From positions 62,001-126,000 of the IMG/VR virus record IMGVR_UViG_3300042914_002334: a stretch of DNA of 64,000 nucleotides, one strand, 5' to 3'. Shown here one piece after another: positions 22,640-31,416 of the stretch. The translations under genes and the position numbers were made by a program. The stretch comes from a virus. How positions within the stretch are numbered: the stretch's first letter is position 1; the number at the start of each line of letters is the position of its first letter. The notes under the pieces were generated by a model, which worked only from the letters and a program-made list of their open reading frames with translations, searched no databases and was not told the origin of the DNA.

Positions 22640-24064
22640 TTACGCTCCGAATTTTAACCCGCTCAATTTTCTAATTCTTGCCAATTCGTCTTCTTTCAAA
22701 TCTAAAGGAGGAGCAATTCCCATCTTAGAAGATGCTGGTTCCTGACCAGATTTTGAGCCCATTGATTGCGACTTCTGTGGTGATTGTTTCATTGGACTTG
22801 GCTCTGGGACAGGATTAGATGGCTCAGGCTCATTTTTCACTTCATCTTCTGGCTCAGAGAAATTTTCCTTTTCTTGCAATCTGTCAAGCACATTCTTGAA
22901 TTCCGAACGATCATGATGCTCTTCAATCCATCCGATAATAATAGGCTTAGAATCCAAATCTGGGTTTCCAGAAGCCTTTCTTAATCTATCAAACAACTCA
23001 TCGTCATCAATATATTGTTTGATTTGTTCTATTGAATTAATTCCATCTGGTCCCACTGGCAATTCTTCACTCGAAGATAAAAGTTCCACTAATTCTTCTA
23101 CTTGTGCATCATTTGACAAATCTTCTTCTAATGATGCGTCTTCTGTAATTGCAGTTGGCTTAAGACGACTAAGAACGGAGAACGCTGATTCTATTCTTGG
23201 GTCCAACTTTTGTTGAGTAAACATCTCAGTGAAATTAGTTATCTCATTCGACTCTTCCATTAGAGTTGGAGTCCAATTTTCAAAATAATTTCTGAATCCG
23301 CGACTGCTGCGAAGTTTTTTCATTGTTTCTCTCAGTCGAATGTATTCACTTGCCGCTTCGTGAATCATCATATTCACGCTTTCATTGAATTGTCCGTTGC
23401 GGGTTGCTCTAATAAATCCGCCTAATTTTTTAATGTCTTCACACATTTGCGCGATGTGTTTACCACGCTCGTCGTATGGGTTGCCACCTTCTGCGATCAA
23501 TCTTGCAAAAGCATATCCTTCACTTGGTTTCTTAGTTGGTAAAACAAATCTTTCACCAAACTGATTTTCAACAAATATTTGATCCACATGTCTAAATCGT
23601 TGATCGGTTTCTTCCATTTGTTTATTGTGTTTAATAACCATCTTTACTGATTCGGGGGTAGAGTCGCTATAACTTTTTGTTTTTGTTCCAAAGTATCCTT
23701 CATTGATACCCTTTCTATACTCTCTTCTCTCCATCCAGTCATTAAAATTATCAAGTGCGTCTAACTTGAACGATAGTGCCTTTCTGGTTGCCCAATTACT
23801 CATGTCTTCAACAAAATCTGTCCATTGAGGAGTGACCTCTTTGATAGCGTTCTTGCTAAAGAATATAATCAATTCTTTGACATCATTGATTGCCGCAATA
23901 AAGGTTCCGTGTTTTACTTTTTTAGTCTTGAATGTGAATTTAAAAGCAGTAGCGTTTTCTGCATTCACTGAAGATTTCAAGTCTTTGATTCCAATTGGAT
24001 CAAAGTTCTTTATTTGTAGCTCATTTTTGAGTTCAACGTTTAGTGAGTCAATCGTCTTAGGCAT
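22640..24064 (-). CDS. Conserved T4-like protein, probable virion-associated
   Basis: 474 aa. The N-terminal ~150 residues form an alpha/beta domain (TAFKFTFKTKKVKHGTFIAA). A helical middle (~150-290) follows. The low-complexity Pro/Glu/Ser region (~390-450) leads to a C-terminal ARIRKLSGLKFGA, a 'xRIRxLSGL' end common in far-T4 virion proteins. No capsid-targeting N-terminus is visible. A GATAAATA late octamer is 20 bases upstream. It heads the unit continuing to 18903. Function unknown. Confidence 0.7.
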   Translation of the reverse strand: MPKTIDSLNVELKNELQIKNFDPIGIKDLKSSVNAENATAFKFTFKTKKVKHGTFIAAINDVKELIIFFSKNAIKEVTPQWTDFVEDMSNWATRKALSFKLDALDNFNDWMERREYRKGINEGYFGTKTKSYSDSTPESVKMVIKHNKQMEETDQRFRHVDQIFVENQFGERFVLPTKKPSEGYAFARLIAEGGNPYDERGKHIAQMCEDIKKLGGFIRATRNGQFNESVNMMIHEAASEYIRLRETMKKLRSSRGFRNYFENWTPTLMEESNEITNFTEMFTQQKLDPRIESAFSVLSRLKPTAITEDASLEEDLSNDAQVEELVELLSSSEELPVGPDGINSIEQIKQYIDDDELFDRLRKASGNPDLDSKPIIIGWIEEHHDRSEFKNVLDRLQEKENFSEPEDEVKNEPEPSNPVPEPSPMKQSPQKSQSMGSKSGQEPASSKMGIAPPLDLKEDELARIRKLSGLKFGA

Positions 24065-24084
24065 TTTTTAGTCCGTTTATATTA

Positions 24085-24092
24085 TATTTATC
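24085..24092 (-). promoter_or_regulatory. Late promoter octamer for 22640-24064
   Basis: GATAAATA, 20 bases upstream of the ATG. Confidence 0.55.
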
Positions 24093-24114
24093 TATGTTTG
24101 TTTAGCAAACACGA

Positions 24115-24843
24115 TTACGATGGTCCCATACGACCATCAAACAACGCTCTGACATCGCCTACGGTAAAATATCCGCGCTTTTTGATTTCTGGGCGTTCTC
24201 TAAAAACAGGATTTTGATCCCAAACACTACCGCGATTTAACTTATCAGCAGAAATGCTCTTAAACAACGGAATATTATATTGATTTTTTGCTCCAAGAAC
24301 GAAACTGTCTGGTTTGTTATGAGTTATCACCGCTGGCATAAATGTTGACAGATAGATGTCGCTTGCTTTTGATCCAGGTGGTAGTTTTTTAACTTTGTAG
24401 TATTTTAAAACCCAATCGAGTTGTTCAACCGCAGACATTTTTCTTAATGCTTCTGTTGTTGTTCCAAGATATTGAGCCGTTTTTGGCATAAACTGAATCA
24501 GTCCAGTTGCGCCAATTGCGTTTGTTTTACTTGGATCAAAAGTTCCTTTTGTTTCAAACCATATTACTTTAAACAAGTCTTGCGGATTTACTTGTAATGC
24601 GTTAGCGACTTGCTTTAATTTTGCTTGAAATTTTTCACTACGAGCATGTTCTTGCTCTGGATAATTTTTTTGAAGTCGTTCTACTTCTTGCGCGGTGCTG
24701 TATTTCGAGGGGTCTGATTGTTGATTTTGATAATGTTTATATGCAAGACCACCTATGCCCATACCAGCAGCAATTGCCGCGGCAGTAGCATTTTGTTTCC
24801 ATCCTTCATCTACTTTAGATTCTACTATTTCTTTAACATGCAT
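24115..24843 (-). CDS. Lytic transglycosylase (SLT-like) with capsid-targeting-like N-terminus
   Basis: 242 aa. The N-terminus MHVKEIVESKVDEGW contains IxE and fits the internal-protein pattern. A short Gly/Ala-rich segment (TAAAIAAGMGIGGLAYKHYQ) could be a membrane-active helix. Residues ~85-200 form the SLT domain: catalytic Glu in IWFETKGTF, then NAIGATGLIQFMPKTAQYLG. It cleaves the glycan strand of peptidoglycan. A packaged, ejected enzyme would open the cell wall during DNA entry. The ATG is 4 bases after CATAAATA with no SD, so the mRNA is probably leaderless. Confidence 0.82.
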   Translation of the reverse strand: MHVKEIVESKVDEGWKQNATAAAIAAGMGIGGLAYKHYQNQQSDPSKYSTAQEVERLQKNYPEQEHARSEKFQAKLKQVANALQVNPQDLFKVIWFETKGTFDPSKTNAIGATGLIQFMPKTAQYLGTTTEALRKMSAVEQLDWVLKYYKVKKLPPGSKASDIYLSTFMPAVITHNKPDSFVLGAKNQYNIPLFKSISADKLNRGSVWDQNPVFRERPEIKKRGYFTVGDVRALFDGRMGPS

Positions 24844-24847
24844 CTAT

Positions 24848-24855
24848 TATTTATG
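24848..24855 (-). promoter_or_regulatory. Late promoter octamer, leaderless spacing
   Basis: CATAAATA ends 4 bases before the ATG at 24843. It overlaps the last codons and stop of gp17. Confidence 0.5.
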
Positions 24856-26410
24856 ATATAACCATAATAAACGGCATCGGTTCAATCTCTTCGCTATGAT
24901 CTCTAATATGTGCATCAAGATCAACATTATAATTTTGCAAATGTTGCAGCATTCTAACTATTAGAACCAGTGCCATTACAAGATCGTCTGTTTCTCCAAG
25001 TTTGGCGGCATAACTACCCCCACTACTAACAAATGTTTTTAACTCACTTATCAATGGTTTACTTGATACTTTTAATTTTTTGCTTTCTATTAGATTTTTT
25101 AATTTGCTACAGGCACTTAGTTTAGATTTGTTTGTGGTATTAAAACCTCTACGATATCGTCTTGCTGATCCAACATTTTTTGGTTCGCTCAACATAGTCC
25201 CTGGTATGTTTTCTTCTCCATACTCGGCTAATGATATGAGTGCTGCTTCTCCAATAGTATTGTTTTCTAAACTATAATATAAATCATTTGGTTGTTTTGT
25301 ATGCTCAACGATTTCTTTATTGATCGTCGCAAGCAGTTTAATTTGTTCTGGAATAGGCGTTCTATTGTGGGTCCACTCAGCAACTTGCTCAGTGGTATCT
25401 GCTTCAAACACTTGTATGGCTGCTGGATCGCCTCCTGTTCCCAAACTCGGGTCTAATGATACTACATATATGTGATTTTTGGACGGCTTCTTAAACCAAC
25501 GAACTTGTCCCGTTTTATAAATTGGTTCTTTAGATTCTAAATTAGATAAGACTATACTATCTATTAAAGTTTCCTCGTCTATCAAGAATTCACAATTGTG
25601 TTCTCGACGAAATCGTTCATCGCCTATCTTACTGCGTTCTTCTTCTGCCCACTTTTCATCACGATCTGGGTGCTGATTCCATAATGCCATATATGGACTG
25701 AATCCATTTTTGCCTAAATTAGTTGGATTACCGTACGCGTCAACTTTTTTGTTGGCTTCTTTCCATATCTGAGCAAATTGATCCTCGTCGCTATTTGGGG
25801 TGCTGGTAATAATACACTTACCGCCTGTTGCTAACGTAGGAGATATAGAAGTCCAGAATTCTTTTGCAATAGTTGGTCTTACGAATGCGAACTCGTCAAG
25901 ATACAGCAGTGACAATGACATGCCTCGTCCAGTTTTTTCGGTAGTGGCACGAGCAACAATACGACTTTTGTTCTCAAAGTCGATATTTCCCTGATTGTAA
26001 CTTTCTACGCCTGGCTTTAACCACATCGGGCACATTTCATATCCGTATCTAATACGCTGCATGATTTCTTGAGCACCGCTATATTGGTGTGCTGCTATCA
26101 ATATGGTCTTGTCATAGTTAAACATAGCAAACCACAACAAGTATCCTGCGGCGCTGGTGGTTTTTCCTAACTGACGCCCGAGTAACGATACAGAGAATCG
26201 ATTTTCGTGATAATTTTTAATTAGATCGACTTGATAATCATACGGATCGTATAATACTTGTCCCCGGGTTGGGTGTTGAATGTAGAAGTAATTTCTCATC
26301 CAATATTCGTATCCAGTAACTGGATCCGCACATTTCAGAACTTCTACTATTTGATCTGGCGTAAGACTTATTACTGCGCCTTTAGAACGAATAAAATTAT
26401 TATCGCTCAT
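24851..26410 (-). CDS. 17: Terminase large subunit, T4 gp17-like
   Basis: 519 aa from the ATG at 26408-26410 (MSDNNFIRSKGA), which overlaps the upstream gene's stop (ATGA). The ATPase domain has a Walker A-like LLGRQLGKTTSA and Walker B LLYLDEFAFV. The nuclease domain begins near VVSLDPSLGTGGDPAAI with its catalytic Asp and ends with ETDDLVMALV. It translocates DNA into the prohead at the gp20 portal and cuts concatemers. The frame extends 17 codons upstream, but the overlap favours the chosen start. Confidence 0.94.
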   Translation of the reverse strand: MSDNNFIRSKGAVISLTPDQIVEVLKCADPVTGYEYWMRNYFYIQHPTRGQVLYDPYDYQVDLIKNYHENRFSVSLLGRQLGKTTSAAGYLLWFAMFNYDKTILIAAHQYSGAQEIMQRIRYGYEMCPMWLKPGVESYNQGNIDFENKSRIVARATTEKTGRGMSLSLLYLDEFAFVRPTIAKEFWTSISPTLATGGKCIITSTPNSDEDQFAQIWKEANKKVDAYGNPTNLGKNGFSPYMALWNQHPDRDEKWAEEERSKIGDERFRREHNCEFLIDEETLIDSIVLSNLESKEPIYKTGQVRWFKKPSKNHIYVVSLDPSLGTGGDPAAIQVFEADTTEQVAEWTHNRTPIPEQIKLLATINKEIVEHTKQPNDLYYSLENNTIGEAALISLAEYGEENIPGTMLSEPKNVGSARRYRRGFNTTNKSKLSACSKLKNLIESKKLKVSSKPLISELKTFVSSGGSYAAKLGETDDLVMALVLIVRMLQHLQNYNVDLDAHIRDHSEEIEPMPFIMVIS

Positions 26411-26604
26411 ATTGGCTTTTCCCCAGTAAGATATGGCTTTGAAAACCACAAACGAAACCATTCATCAGTTCCGGGTCTGATGTTATTCTCTCTCATTAGT
26501 CGTGCCTTTTCTGCGGCAGTAATACTGATGTTGCTACCTTCAGTGGGATTGCTATGTTTAGTTGTTATTCCAGCAATTACGCGCCATCTGTCTAATTCAT
26601 CCAT
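26407..26604 (-). CDS. Small protein coupled to terminase; possible small-terminase counterpart
   Basis: 65 aa. The start is MDELDRWRVIAGITTKHSNP and the end is EWFRLWFSKPYLTGEKPI. The C-terminal pattern (I-x-PGTxEWFxLWFSxPYLTGEKP) recurs, from memory, in far-T4 phages next to gp17. It is much shorter than T4 gp16 (164 aa). Its stop overlaps the gp17 start (ATGA). The ATG is 4 bases after AATAAATA, with no SD. It may be a reduced gp16 or a terminase partner. Confidence 0.7.
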   Translation of the reverse strand: MDELDRWRVIAGITTKHSNPTEGSNISITAAEKARLMRENNIRPGTDEWFRLWFSKPYLTGEKPI

Positions 26605-26608
26605 ATTG

Positions 26609-26616
26609 TATTTATT
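26609..26616 (-). promoter_or_regulatory. Late promoter octamer, leaderless spacing
   Basis: AATAAATA ends 4 bases before the ATG at 26604. Confidence 0.5.
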
Positions 26617-26634
26617 GACAATATAACAAATTAC

Positions 26635-27015
26635 TTAAAAACCCTTAAATGGTTTTACTGGACTGACATTTTTGACATGCTTTGGCTCTACACTTTTCTT
26701 ACTACTTGTTTCTATTTTCTTAGTAAGACCCATTGTCTTCATTGCCGCGTCTATGTATCCTTCTAATTCTATGCCGTATCCAATTACAATTTCATTTTCG
26801 CCCCATTGTGATTCAGCAGAAATAGAAGAAACTCCATCTTTCTTTCTTTGCTCTTCTCCACGATGACCGGCGACTAACACTCCAAATCTGTATTGACGAT
26901 ATGCATCTTGATTTTTTAATTCTGGAATTGCATACGAATGAGGAAGCGTATCGTAAATATCTGGGTGCGCTTTCTGCTCGTGCTTAGATTCATTGATAAA
27001 TTCTCTGGCTCTCAT
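26635..27015 (-). CDS. Putative internal protein with capsid-targeting N-terminus
   Basis: 126 aa. MRAREFINES is the clearest capsid-targeting-like sequence in the window (compare MKTYQEFIAE of T4 internal proteins), with an IxE site after which the prohead protease would cut. A mature domain (~20-100) has YRQYRFGVLVAGHRGEEQRK and NEIVIGYGIELEGYIDAAMK. A Lys-rich tail (~100-126) suits DNA packing. From memory, similar proteins are widespread in marine T4-like phages. Function after ejection unknown. Confidence 0.75.
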   Translation of the reverse strand: MRAREFINESKHEQKAHPDIYDTLPHSYAIPELKNQDAYRQYRFGVLVAGHRGEEQRKKDGVSSISAESQWGENEIVIGYGIELEGYIDAAMKTMGLTKKIETSSKKSVEPKHVKNVSPVKPFKGF

Positions 27016-27022
27016 AAGAATC

Positions 27023-27277
27023 TTAGTTTAGGTCTTGCCATATTTGATCAATCCCATTAAATCCACGAAATTTTCCAGTAAGTGGGTTGTAATATATTCG
27101 ACCTGGCTCAGGATTTACCGGATCAACATCTGATTGCGGTACGATGAAACTTGGCGGTGCTTCACTTAGTGTGTATAACTCAGTAAAATTGCTGTTGATT
27201 TTTTGAAACGCCACTCTGAGAGGATCGCCCTGTCTGTCGTTTGCCTGAGTCCCAACATTGATATTTTGCTGTGCCAT
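27023..27277 (-). CDS. Small virion/fibre-type protein
   Basis: 84 aa. The N-terminal GTQANDRQGDPLRVAFQKIN, then SNFTELY, is a repeat-like module found at the head of many T4-like tail-fibre and neck proteins (GD-x-[LI]-R-x-AF-x-K-x-N-x-NF-x-E-x-Y). The C-terminus has GRIYYNPLTGKFRGFNG. A late octamer GATAAATA is 19 bases upstream. A structural role is inferred. Confidence 0.75.
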   Translation of the reverse strand: MAQQNINVGTQANDRQGDPLRVAFQKINSNFTELYTLSEAPPSFIVPQSDVDPVNPEPGRIYYNPLTGKFRGFNGIDQIWQDLN

Positions 27278-27296
27278 AAATTATCCAATACATACT

Positions 27297-27304
27297 ATTT
27301 ATCA
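27297..27304 (-). promoter_or_regulatory. Late promoter octamer for 27023-27277
   Basis: GATAAATA, 19 bases upstream of the ATG at 27277. Confidence 0.55.
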
Positions 27305-27310
27305 CGTACA

Positions 27311-27347
27311 TAAAAAATAGGTTATCATATTTCTACGATAACCTATT
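27311..27347 (-). terminator. Hairpin terminator with unexplained upstream transcript
   Basis: Perfect 11-bp stem (27316-27326 with 27337-27347) followed on the minus strand by TTTTTT. No minus-strand gene lies directly upstream; the nearest is gp23, already terminated at 28945. Gene 27461 is on the opposite strand. Confidence 0.7.
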
Positions 27348-27377
27348 AGTCTTCCCATCCCGATTGTGAAGTATAAG

Positions 27378-27385
27378 TATTTATA
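27378..27385 (-). promoter_or_regulatory. Perfect TATAAATA octamer
   Basis: The only exact T4 late consensus I found in the window, on the minus strand about 30 bases before the terminator hairpin. It is also one arm of a small inverted repeat (AAGTATAA / TTATACTT), so it may be structural instead. Confidence 0.4.
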
Positions 27386-27460
27386 CTTTTTGACCAAAAT
27401 AGTTGATTTAACATCACGCATTGTGTATCCTGATATATATTATAGAAAGCGAATACGTCC

Positions 27461-28918
27461 ATGCGTGATCAAATACTTGAAATTATTAATACTCATCCAA
27501 AACACTATAGTTTATTGATTAAGAAAAACACAGCGTTACACAATTGGATAAAAGATAACTCGCAGATTGAGTGCGATCATTTTCCAACTATGATTTACAG
27601 TGCTGTATACGGAGTTAATCCAATATGTAGTAATAATAATCTAAAAAAGCTAACAAGATGGTCAACAGGGCTTGTTAACTGCGGAGCGGCAAATGTCTGT
27701 GCGTGTACTAAATCTGATATCTCTAAAAATGTAAGCGCAACTAAACAAAATTACAGTGAGCATCGCAAAACAGAAATAGAAGACAAAAGAAAAAGCACAA
27801 TGCTTCTCAATTACGGGGTTGAATATAACAGTCAGCGTGAATCGGTAAAGACAATATTAAAAACATCAAAATTAAAAGAACATCAATTTAACACGTTGAT
27901 TGACCGTGATTGGTTAGAGCGTGAGTATGTAGTAAATAAACGTACTGCCGTTGATATTTCTAATGAAATAGGCTGTCACGATAGTGCGGTTAGACGATAT
28001 GTAGCTCTACACGGATTTGATATTAGAAAATATAGTCAACGAAGTACATATGAATCAATGATTTGCCGTTGGCTAGACAATAACAATATACAGTATGAGA
28101 TTTGTAATAGAACTATTCTGAATGGAGCAGAAATAGACATTTACATACCAGCACACAAGTTAGCTATTGAAGTTAACGGTCTTTTATATCACAGCTATAA
28201 TCCAAATTCGTTTCATATTCTAAGACAAAAAAATAAAAAGGAAGAGCGAACAAGACACCTTAATAAAACTTTGTTAGCAAATGAAAAATCTGTTCATCTA
28301 TTACATCTAAATGATAATCAAATAAAAAATAAATGGGATGTTGTAACCAACATACTATCAAGTAAATTAAAACTACAGAATAAAATATGGGCCAGACAAT
28401 GCGAAATTGTAGAAGTTAATTCTGCTGAGCAACGAGAATTTTTTAATCGTGTTCATATTCAAGGATGGGTAGCATCAAAAAAAGCATACGGGTTATATTA
28501 TAACAGCAGATTAGTTCAATGTATTAGCGTTGGAAATAATCGGTATCGTTCCAATGAGTTAGAGATTTTAAGATTCGCCAGTGAAATGAATACTACTGTA
28601 GTTGGCGGATTGAGTAGATTACTAAAACATATTCAATCAATATTCTCAGATATCACTATAACAACTTACTGTGATAGAGATATCAGTAACGGTAACGGGT
28701 ATATCAGTGCTGGATTTAAAATTATTGAGTATACTAAACCTGGATATTTTTGGACTGATGGCACAGATATTATTAGTAGATACAAAACGCAAAAAACTCA
28801 ATTAAGTAAATGGTTGTCGCAATACAACTCTAATGAGAGTGAAAGTGTAAATATGTTTCGTGCTGGGTATCTGAGATATTGGAATACTGGTAATGTAGTA
28901 TTACGCTATGAGAAATAA
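27461..28918 (+). CDS. Free-standing homing endonuclease (EDxHD/Vsr-like)
   Basis: 485 aa. The N-terminal ~130 residues include a Cys-rich stretch (NCGAANVCACTKSD) and helical DNA-contact repeats. Residues ~150-185 look like a helix-turn-helix (NKRTAVDISNEIGCHDSAVR). A PD-(D/E)xK/Vsr-like nuclease core follows: TYESMICRWLDNNNIQYE, AEIDIYIP, LAIEVNGLLYHS. The C-terminal ~200 residues are probably a second binding domain. It is oriented against its neighbours, between gp23 and the packaging unit, with its own terminator. This is the typical arrangement of a mobile intergenic homing gene. Confidence 0.85.
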   Translation: MRDQILEIINTHPKHYSLLIKKNTALHNWIKDNSQIECDHFPTMIYSAVYGVNPICSNNNLKKLTRWSTGLVNCGAANVCACTKSDISKNVSATKQNYSEHRKTEIEDKRKSTMLLNYGVEYNSQRESVKTILKTSKLKEHQFNTLIDRDWLEREYVVNKRTAVDISNEIGCHDSAVRRYVALHGFDIRKYSQRSTYESMICRWLDNNNIQYEICNRTILNGAEIDIYIPAHKLAIEVNGLLYHSYNPNSFHILRQKNKKEERTRHLNKTLLANEKSVHLLHLNDNQIKNKWDVVTNILSSKLKLQNKIWARQCEIVEVNSAEQREFFNRVHIQGWVASKKAYGLYYNSRLVQCISVGNNRYRSNELEILRFASEMNTTVVGGLSRLLKHIQSIFSDITITTYCDRDISNGNGYISAGFKIIEYTKPGYFWTDGTDIISRYKTQKTQLSKWLSQYNSNESESVNMFRAGYLRYWNTGNVVLRYEK

Positions 28919-28945
28919 AAAGGGAACCGAAGTTCCCTTTTTTGT
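28917..28945. terminator. Bidirectional terminator between homing endonuclease and gp23
   Basis: AGGGAAC-CGAA-GTTCCCT stem with flanking A and T runs. It serves both convergent genes, with a TTCG loop on the minus strand. Confidence 0.88.
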
Positions 28946-28963
28946 TTGAACATAATTCCAATA

Positions 28964-30160
28964 TTATTGAAAAGTGACATTTTGGATTGCGATTTCACCA
29001 ACGTAGTCAGCGGCGTTACCGAAACTACTTGCGGTGTTGGTAAGCTCCACGTAACCATAACGAGTCATGAAGGACACGACTGGTTCGAATGTTGCTGGAT
29101 CCAGAACAACACCACTACTCATCAATGGAATGTATGGGCAGTAGAATGCTGCGGCATCAGTTTCTGAAGAACCCTTGTAACCAACCAATACTGGTGTGGT
29201 GTCGCCAGCGTAGCTGTCAACAAACACGCGCATTGCGTTGTTTAGTGTTCCAACCAACTTGGTGTTGGTAGGTGCTTCGAAAGTTCCTTCTGTTGTGCGA
29301 GCAAATGCACTTGTGGTAGCACTTTGCAGAACAGTTAGAGCCTGACTACTTACAACTGCCCAGTTACCAGCACCACGACGAGTGCGCTGAGCAATCAAGT
29401 TAGCAACACGATTGATTAGAACTGCCAATGCGGCGTGCTCATCACCAACGAATGTAGCGGTTCCACTTACTGTTGCTTGGTTGTAAGTGAATTCTGTAGC
29501 AGCAAGACTGCGTAGTGACAAGAGAATTTCTTGATCAATTTCAGCAGTAATTTCTTGTGCCAAAGCGGCCATGATTTCAGCCTCAACATCGATACCGTGT
29601 TGTGACTGGGCATCTTGAGCGGCTTCAAATGTCCAACGAGCTTGCAATTTGCGGCTCTTGGCTTCTACGGCTTGACGTAGAATTTGGACGCTGATCTGCT
29701 TACCACCATTGCCTTCAAGAGAGGCAGTATCAGCAGCAGTGTATGCACTTGTAGATGCAGCACCACTTGCAGTGCGTGAGTAAGCCTGAGCAATCTTGAA
29801 TGGGCTCAATGCTTCTTCGCCAGCAACAACGCTTGTTCCAGCGGCGCTGTTGTCGGTTAGACTGTTGGCATAACGAACACGCAGAGTGTGAATTTGTCCA
29901 ACTGGTCCTGTCATTGGCTGAACGCCTACCAATTCGTTAGCAATAACGGTTGGCATAACACGACGGATAACTGGAAGAATAACACGATTTAGAGTTGCGA
30001 TGTTACCTGCAACGGTTGTTCCAGCAGAACTTTCTGCCAGTAACTGCTTGCGAGTGTTTTCGAAAATAACACCCATCATTGAACGACGAGTTCCTTGGAG
30101 ACCTTCCAGGAGGGCTTCCTTTGTTTCGCCCCAACGGCTCTCTAGTAATACTTTTGACAT
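28964..30160 (-). CDS. 23: Major capsid protein, T4 gp23-like
   Basis: 398 aa with a strong SD (AAGGAGAT). The N-terminal propeptide (MSKVLLESRWGETKEAL ...) ends at KQLLAE, followed by SSAGTTVAG. LLAE is a prohead-protease site, predicting cleavage after ~E42. HK97-fold features follow: RVILPVIRRVMPTVIANELV and QPMTGPVGQIHTLR. GC-richer and codon-biased compared with neighbours, as expected for the most abundant virion protein. It is downstream of gp22 in the head operon and ends at a terminator. Confidence 0.96.
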   Translation of the reverse strand: MSKVLLESRWGETKEALLEGLQGTRRSMMGVIFENTRKQLLAESSAGTTVAGNIATLNRVILPVIRRVMPTVIANELVGVQPMTGPVGQIHTLRVRYANSLTDNSAAGTSVVAGEEALSPFKIAQAYSRTASGAASTSAYTAADTASLEGNGGKQISVQILRQAVEAKSRKLQARWTFEAAQDAQSQHGIDVEAEIMAALAQEITAEIDQEILLSLRSLAATEFTYNQATVSGTATFVGDEHAALAVLINRVANLIAQRTRRGAGNWAVVSSQALTVLQSATTSAFARTTEGTFEAPTNTKLVGTLNNAMRVFVDSYAGDTTPVLVGYKGSSETDAAAFYCPYIPLMSSGVVLDPATFEPVVSFMTRYGYVELTNTASSFGNAADYVGEIAIQNVTFQ

Positions 30161-30188
30161 TTTTTTAATCTCCTTGTTTAATGTCTAA

Positions 30189-31295
30189 TTAAAGCCCTGC
30201 CAGACGCTTGAAAGCGATCAGATTTTCTTGGTCTTCACTCTCAACTTGATGTTTTTTGGCAGTTTTATCACCAGTCACAACGCTTTCAGCAATAATTTTC
30301 TTCTTTTCAGAAGGCGCATTCTTGCTTGTTCCGTTGTTTAATACTGCTGGTAGATACTTATCGAAAGCGACTTTTAGCTTTGGTGTTTGCACGCTTTCTA
30401 GTAAATTACGCATTACTTCAGATTTTTCTTCGTTCAAAGTTCCTAACAATTCTGTCATCATCTTTTCACGAAGATTGGATTCTTTAATAACACGCACTTC
30501 ACGCTCTTTTGATTCAATCAATTTTTTAGATGATTGAATTTGTTTAACAGATTCTGAAATTAGTTTGTCTTTCTTTGCAAGGTCTGCTTGTAATTTTTTT
30601 ACTTCTGCGTTCTCATTTAAATGAGTCACGCTAAATTCAGCAGCAAATGCTTCGAATAATTTTCGTCCAAACGCGTTTTCTCGTGCGGACTTAATGTCTT
30701 CTGTCAACTGACTAATTTCACCCTTTAACTGCTTGGTTACTCCTGCATTTATCTTCTTGGCAGATTCTGCGATGAATTTTTGCTTGAGTGTTTCTAATTG
30801 CTGTTTAGCTTCTGCAACTAATTTAACTTTAGCCTCAACTACCGCTCTCTTATCCTGCTCGAATTCTTTGATTTCACGAGACAATGCCTTTACGACAAAT
30901 TGTTCCAGTTTTTGGCGATTTTCCATTTGTGTTTTGCGATCACCACGCAATTCACTTATTTCTTCTGCCAATTTTGAAACCATAAAATCATTGAACTTTT
31001 TAGCAGATTCGAGCATCTTTGACTGGACTCTAACTCTGTCCTCGTTCAATGATTTACGCTCTTCACGAAACTCGTGAATTTCTGCTTGTAGTCCAGATGT
31101 AACCATCTTGTCAAGGGCTTCAACCATGATGTTTTTGTCATGTTCATACTTATTAGCGTATTCGACTCTGAGTTCTGCTGCGATTTCTTGTTTTGCCTCA
31201 TTTAATTTGGCTTCCCAAGCTTCATTGATCATCTTAGCAGTGTCGTCGGCTATAACGCCACTTTCAAGTAATGTTTTAATGAATTCGGTCTTCAT
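30189..31295 (-). CDS. 22: Prohead core scaffold, T4 gp22-like
   Basis: 368 aa, almost wholly charged helix and coiled coil (LQAEIHEFREERKSLNEDRV, EQFVVKALSREIKEFEQDKR). LLES near residue 10 is a possible protease site. The C-terminus ends LIAFKRLAGL. It forms the internal scaffold for gp23 assembly and is degraded by gp21 during maturation. It lies between gp21 and gp23, as in T4. SD AAAGGGGAC precedes the ATG. Confidence 0.92.
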   Translation of the reverse strand: MKTEFIKTLLESGVIADDTAKMINEAWEAKLNEAKQEIAAELRVEYANKYEHDKNIMVEALDKMVTSGLQAEIHEFREERKSLNEDRVRVQSKMLESAKKFNDFMVSKLAEEISELRGDRKTQMENRQKLEQFVVKALSREIKEFEQDKRAVVEAKVKLVAEAKQQLETLKQKFIAESAKKINAGVTKQLKGEISQLTEDIKSARENAFGRKLFEAFAAEFSVTHLNENAEVKKLQADLAKKDKLISESVKQIQSSKKLIESKEREVRVIKESNLREKMMTELLGTLNEEKSEVMRNLLESVQTPKLKVAFDKYLPAVLNNGTSKNAPSEKKKIIAESVVTGDKTAKKHQVESEDQENLIAFKRLAGL

Positions 31296-31416
31296 TAAAT
31301 GTCCCCTTTATAGTTTATTCCGTATGTCTCCGGAACAACGAGATGCGTCATTTCAACAACTAATTTGTCAAACAACATGCTTGTTGCAGCACTACAAAAA
31401 ACTATACTTGCAGTGC

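Noticed and set aside
27461-28918. Homing gene as part of an intron in gp23
   Set aside because: gp23 is intact and lies on the opposite strand with a terminator between, so the gene is intergenic and free-standing.
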